The notes beneath the pieces were generated by a model that saw only the letters and a list, made by a program, of their open reading frames with translations, was not told the DNA's origin and searched no databases. Shown piece after piece: positions 60,691 to 64,000 of a stretch of DNA of 64,000 nt. The stretch's first letter is position 1, and every line of letters starts with the position of its first letter. The DNA is from Gammaproteobacteria bacterium (GTDB lineage: Bacteria; Pseudomonadota; Gammaproteobacteria; Steroidobacterales; Rariloculaceae): positions 1 to 64,000 of the forward strand of contig JAJDWR010000068.1 in NCBI GenBank assembly GCA_022825505.1, in the 5' to 3' direction. Position numbers and translations under genes: made by a program.

Positions 60691-60704
60691 CTTGATGTAT
60701 CAAG
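60691..60704. promoter_or_regulatory. palindrome CTTGAT-GT-ATCAAG upstream of the second IorAB pair
   Basis: Inverted repeat with perfect six-base arms, 66 bases upstream of the 60770 start. It shares TTGAT-N2-ATCAA with the site at 54405 in the TonB/alkylsulfatase spacer. This is a good candidate operator for the MarR protein encoded at 56958. Confidence 0.6.
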
Positions 60705-60769
60705 GTTCGGAGTGCTAGTCTTTTCTCTGGCGCAGACTGCGTCCGTACCCAACCGAGCGAGGGGGCTTG

Positions 60770-61243
60770 ATGAACGTCAATTTTTCTGTCAACGGAGAGG
60801 CTGCCTCGGTAGACGTGGAACCCGACACGCCGTTGCTCTGGATTATCAGGGATCACCTGGGTCTTACCGGCACCAAGTTCGGTTGCGGCATGGCCATGTG
60901 CGGGGCCTGTACCGTCCACCTGGACGGGGCGCGCACCTTCTCCTGCCAGATCCAGGCCCGGAGCCTGGAGGGCCGGGACATCACCACCATCGAAGGGCTC
61001 TCCCCCGAAGGCCCGGAGGGCGACGTCCACCCCATCCAGCGGGCCTGGATCGACGAACAGGTGCCCCAATGCGGCTTCTGCCAACCGGGTCAGATGATGG
61101 CGGCGCTGGATCTGTTGAACAGGAATCCTTCCCCGACGCGAGAGGAGATCGTCGTCCACATGAACTCCAATCTCTGCCGGTGCGGCACGTATCCCCGCAT
61201 CGTCAAGGCCATTCAGGCGGCGGCAGAGGAGATGCAGGCATGA
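60770..61243 (+). CDS. (2Fe-2S) subunit of a molybdenum hydroxylase, IorA-type (pair 2)
   Basis: 157 residues. Same architecture as pair 1: GTKFGCGMAMCGACTVHLDG for the first cluster with Cys in FSCQIQ, and QCGFCQPGQMMA ... CRCGTYPRI for the second. The sequences [10 protein letters not shown] and [10 protein letters not shown] are shared almost word for word with the copy at 49011, so the two are recent paralogues or have both been kept under similar constraint. GAGGGGG precedes the ATG; TTG one codon earlier is possible. It overlaps its partner by four bases (ATGA). Confidence 0.92.
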   Translation: MNVNFSVNGEAASVDVEPDTPLLWIIRDHLGLTGTKFGCGMAMCGACTVHLDGARTFSCQIQARSLEGRDITTIEGLSPEGPEGDVHPIQRAWIDEQVPQCGFCQPGQMMAALDLLNRNPSPTREEIVVHMNSNLCRCGTYPRIVKAIQAAAEEMQA

Positions 61244-63480
61244 CGATCCAGACAGGCAATCAGACCCGCCGGGAATTCCTCAAGACCGGCGCCGGACTCG
61301 CCTTTGCGATTCCGCTGGCATCGAAGCTCAGTCTGGCCGGCGCCCAGACCGCCGGCAACGGCGCCGTGGCCAACAGCTACGTGATTCTCAAGCCCGATAA
61401 CCGGATCACCATCTACACGCACGCCAGCGAGATGGGACAGGGCTCGTACACCGGCGTACCCATGGTCATCGCGGAGGAACTCGACGCGGACTGGAATCTC
61501 GTCGACATCGAATTCTCGCCGCTCAGCGACGAACTGTACGGCAATCCCCGCTACTACGGCTTCATGCTGACCATCGGCAGCGACGCCATTTCGACGTTCT
61601 ACGAGAAGCTGCGCTTCTCCGGCGCCCAGATCCGCAAGACTGTCATGCAAATGGCGGCGGACAACTGGGGTGTGCCCATCGGCGAGGTGCACACCGAGCC
61701 GAGCCTGGTCGTGCATTCGCCCACCGGGCGCAGCATGACCTACGGCGAGGTTTCGATGCTCGGCAACGTGCCCGAAACGCTGCCCGAGGTGGACGAGTCC
61801 GAGTACAAGCAAGTCGAGGACTACCGCATCGTCAACAATCGGGACATCCAGCGGCGGGACACGCCGGGCAAGGTGTTCGGCGGCGTGATGAACGGCGAGA
61901 AGATGTTCAGCATGGATGTGCGGTTGCCCGGCATGCTGTACGCGACTTCAAAGCGCAATCATTTCGGGAACCGCGAGGTCGTGCGGATCGTCAACGAGGA
62001 CGAGGTGCTGGCCCTGCCGGACGTCATCGGGGTGGACGTCATACTGGATTCGGTCACGGTCATCGCCCGAACGTACGAAGCCGCCCGCAAGGGCGAACAA
62101 CTCCTCCAGGTGGAATGGAGCAACGCCGAGGAAGACGCCAGGTACAACTCGGATGAAGAGCTCGAACGGCTCAAGGCGATCGCCTACGACGAGTCCCGGG
62201 AAGGCATCGACGTCATGGGCCACTGGCGCGCGCGCCTGCGGGGCCAGGTCGGCCAGGCCGAAGGTCTCGACGAGGCGCTGGCATCGGCCGACGAGGTGCA
62301 CCAGCGCCTGTACACCACGGGGTTCATGTATCACGCCCAGATGGAGACGATGAATGCGGTGGTCGATGTCACCGACGACGGCCGGAAGGCCGAGGTCTGG
62401 GCCGGCACACAGGGTCCCACCCAGACCCGGATGAGAGTGGCAGAGGTACTTGAGATTCCCATCGAGAACGTCACGCTGCACCGCAACTTCATGGGCGGCG
62501 GCTTCGGCCGCAAGGCCGTCCGCTCCCACGACAACTTCGTGGAAGCCGCCATGTTGTCGAAGATGTACGAGGCGCCGGTCAAGGTCATCTGGAGCCGCGA
62601 GAACGACCTGATCGCGGGCCACTACCGGCCCCACGGCGCACATCTCGTGACGGCGACCCGCAACGACAGGGGCGCCATCGACAACTTCCTGCACCGCACG
62701 GTCTCGGACGAACCGCTGCGATGGGGCGACCCGGAGCGCTTCGAAAGAGGCGACTCGCGACCCTACCTGGCCGCAAGTTTCTGGAACGGCGCCATATACC
62801 CCGCGGTGGAGAAGTTCCGCGGCGACGTCGTCATGGAGTTCACGGACACACGGGTCTGCGCCATGCGCGGCATCGGCGGCGTCGCTACCGCCTTTGCGAG
62901 AGAGTGCTTCGTGGACGAGATGGCCCACGAGACGGGAATCGACCCGCTCGAATACCGGCGCAGGCTGTTCGAGGGTCAACCGGAATCCCAGTTGGTGTTC
63001 GACACGCTGAAAGAGCGCTGCAACTGGGACGGCCGGCCGGGCCTCGGCTGCGCCATGGGAAGCGCGAGCTACGCGCTGGCGGTGGAGATCGATCTCGACG
63101 AGCGCACCGGGATCGTCAAGCCCACGAAGATCTGGGCTGTCGCCAGTTACGCCGTGGTGGTGGAGCCCAGCAACGCAGAGAACTCGTTCTACGGGCAGCT
63201 CATGCTCTACGTCGGCGCCTCGACTTCCGAGGAAATCACCTTCAGGGACGGCAAGCAGGAACAGAGCAACTTCCACAACTTCCAGATCGCGCGAATGGCG
63301 GACGTGCCCGAGATCGATGTCCACGTCATTCCGTCCGAAAGCCGTCAAATCGGCACGTCGGACGGCCCCGCCTACGCCATCGGACCCGCCATCTCGAATG
63401 CGCTCTACAGCCTGACCGGCAAACGGGTCCGGCACCTGCCGGTGAGCCCGAGGGAGGTTCTCAAGGCGCTCAACGCCTGA
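61240..63480 (+). CDS. molybdopterin-binding subunit of a molybdenum hydroxylase, IorB-type (pair 2)
   Basis: 746 residues. Tat signal TRREFLKTGAGLAFAIPLAS (about 9-28). Motifs parallel those of pair 1: THASEMGQGSYTGVPMVIAE, MGGGFGRKAVRSHDNF, YHAQMETMNAVVDV, AMRGIGGVATAFARECFVDE and SDGPAYAIGPAISNALYSLTG (shortened here to AIGPAISNALYSLTG). It hydroxylates an unknown substrate and is exported with its iron-sulfur partner. The reading frame could be extended upstream across the small subunit, but the ATGA overlap is the natural start. An NmrA-like gene follows after 39 bases. Confidence 0.9.
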   Translation: MTIQTGNQTRREFLKTGAGLAFAIPLASKLSLAGAQTAGNGAVANSYVILKPDNRITIYTHASEMGQGSYTGVPMVIAEELDADWNLVDIEFSPLSDELYGNPRYYGFMLTIGSDAISTFYEKLRFSGAQIRKTVMQMAADNWGVPIGEVHTEPSLVVHSPTGRSMTYGEVSMLGNVPETLPEVDESEYKQVEDYRIVNNRDIQRRDTPGKVFGGVMNGEKMFSMDVRLPGMLYATSKRNHFGNREVVRIVNEDEVLALPDVIGVDVILDSVTVIARTYEAARKGEQLLQVEWSNAEEDARYNSDEELERLKAIAYDESREGIDVMGHWRARLRGQVGQAEGLDEALASADEVHQRLYTTGFMYHAQMETMNAVVDVTDDGRKAEVWAGTQGPTQTRMRVAEVLEIPIENVTLHRNFMGGGFGRKAVRSHDNFVEAAMLSKMYEAPVKVIWSRENDLIAGHYRPHGAHLVTATRNDRGAIDNFLHRTVSDEPLRWGDPERFERGDSRPYLAASFWNGAIYPAVEKFRGDVVMEFTDTRVCAMRGIGGVATAFARECFVDEMAHETGIDPLEYRRRLFEGQPESQLVFDTLKERCNWDGRPGLGCAMGSASYALAVEIDLDERTGIVKPTKIWAVASYAVVVEPSNAENSFYGQLMLYVGASTSEEITFRDGKQEQSNFHNFQIARMADVPEIDVHVIPSESRQIGTSDGPAYAIGPAISNALYSLTGKRVRHLPVSPREVLKALNA

Positions 63481-63519
63481 TCCCGGCTTTTGCTATCAGG
63501 CCGCGAGACGCCCACAACC

Positions 63520-64000
63520 GTGAAATCCTTCTCTACGAGCCTTATCGCCTGTGCGATCCTTTCCCTCACAAGCACCGCGATCGCGCAATCCGGCAGGGAT
63601 TCGACCGACAAGCCTCTGATACTGGTGACCGGAATCACCGGCAACCAGGGCGGCGCCGTAGCCCGTGAGCTTGAGAGTCGCGGCTTTCCGTTGCGAGGCC
63701 TGTCCAGGGACATCCGAAAAGCTGAGTCGATCGCGCTCGCGGAGTCCGGCATCGAGATGGTCCAGGGCGACTTCAATGACCCGGAGAGCGTGCGCAGGGC
63801 GGCCGAGGGCGTTCATGGCATGTTTCTCGTGCTGCCGCAGATCTGGCAAGCGGAGGAGGAGGTCCGTATGGGCACGGACACCATCGACGCTGCCACCTCT
63901 GCCGGCGTTCAACATCTCGTGTACAGCTCTTCCGGCGCAGGCCATCCGGTGAACGGATTCCCCGGGGCGGCCAAGATGCAGATTGGCAGGTACCTGAGCG
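63520..64000 (+). CDS. NmrA-like NAD(P)-binding protein with signal peptide, 5' part
   Basis: 160 codons from a GTG to the window edge, open throughout. The first 23 residues (MKSFSTSLIACAILSLTSTA then IAQS) look like a Sec signal. The rest is an NmrA/HSCARG-type Rossmann domain: ILVTGITGNQGGAVARELES with G-x-x-G-x-x-G, RDIRKAESIALAESGIEMVQ, GDFNDPESVRRAAEGVHGMF and GVQHLVYSSSGAGH. NmrA-like proteins bind NAD(P) and act as redox sensors or reductases in the cytoplasm, so the signal is odd. The ribosome binding site is weak, and a start after the signal cannot be excluded, though no ATG fits. It follows the second IorAB pair and may be co-transcribed. Confidence 0.78.
   Translation, partial: MKSFSTSLIACAILSLTSTAIAQSGRDSTDKPLILVTGITGNQGGAVARELESRGFPLRGLSRDIRKAESIALAESGIEMVQGDFNDPESVRRAAEGVHGMFLVLPQIWQAEEEVRMGTDTIDAATSAGVQHLVYSSSGAGHPVNGFPGAAKMQIGRYLS

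Noticed and set aside
60712-61239. Upstream extension of the second molybdopterin subunit across the iron-sulfur subunit gene
   Set aside because: The ATGA overlap at 61240 and the Tat signal directly after it define the true start.
1-64000. tRNA, rRNA, replication origin, prophage attachment sites
   Set aside because: I looked for them by eye and saw no convincing example; a dedicated covariance-model scan could still find a small RNA.

Overview
The window is GC-rich, densely coded DNA from a Gram-negative bacterium. TonB-dependent transport, lipoproteins, twin-arginine signals and many exported enzymes fit Pseudomonadota, most likely Gammaproteobacteria. That placement is inferred from gene content, because no rRNA or universal marker is present. 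I saw no tRNA, rRNA, CRISPR array or replication origin. No gene-free stretch exceeds about 300 bases.

Region by region: (1) 1-3723 is a defence-type island. It holds the edge of an IS3-family element that has cut off the 5' part of an HNH endonuclease gene, then, on the minus strand, a putative type II restriction endonuclease, a C5-cytosine methyltransferase and a Vsr mismatch nuclease. A MazE/MazF-like toxin-antitoxin pair follows, with a palindromic operator. (2) 3957-9115 codes for exported proteins: a DUF6152 protein, a large alpha/beta hydrolase-like protein, a PepSY-like protein and a di-haem cytochrome c peroxidase. (3) 9236-18505 (minus strand) is the highlight, a compact six-gene sterol operon. 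In transcription order it encodes an SdmB-like dehydrogenase, an SdmA-like Rieske oxygenase, an ERG24-type sterol reductase, a CYP51, one polypeptide joining squalene monooxygenase to oxidosqualene cyclase, and a C-24 sterol methyltransferase. Adjacent genes overlap by 4-14 bases (three times as GTGA or TTGA), except the last, which follows after 59 bases. (4) 18785-23768 has an NHL propeller, a decayed DUF6152 fragment, a metallo-beta-lactamase-fold protein, a DUF3500 protein and an aldehyde dehydrogenase. (5) 23985-31951 is a Liv-type ABC transporter operon with an acyl-CoA ligase, a lipoprotein binding protein and an MFS carrier. (6) 32010-45183 is a mosaic of exported proteins, enzymes with altered active sites, an 876-residue protein I cannot place and gene remnants. 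(7) 45224-48811 (minus) pairs an exported ADP-ribosylglycohydrolase-family lipoprotein with a GRP-type sugar permease and a ribokinase. (8) 49011-64000 has two IorA/IorB-type molybdenum hydroxylase pairs, an alkylsulfatase-like protein divergent from a TonB receptor, a MarR regulator, a propeller protein, an amidohydrolase and the start of an NmrA-like gene.

How the genes may work together: the sterol operon should convert squalene through oxidosqualene to a protosterol, then carry out C-14 demethylation, C-14 reduction, C-4 demethylation and C-24 alkylation. Squalene synthesis must be encoded elsewhere. In the last region, palindromes of the form TTG-N6-CAA lie near the MarR gene, between the TonB and alkylsulfatase genes, and before the second IorAB pair. 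This suggests one small regulon for uptake and oxidation of an unknown organic substrate. The repeated families (three intact DUF6152 genes plus a fragment, three metallo-beta-lactamase-fold proteins, two each of IorAB, amidohydrolase, VOC and NHL proteins) point to a catabolically versatile heterotroph.
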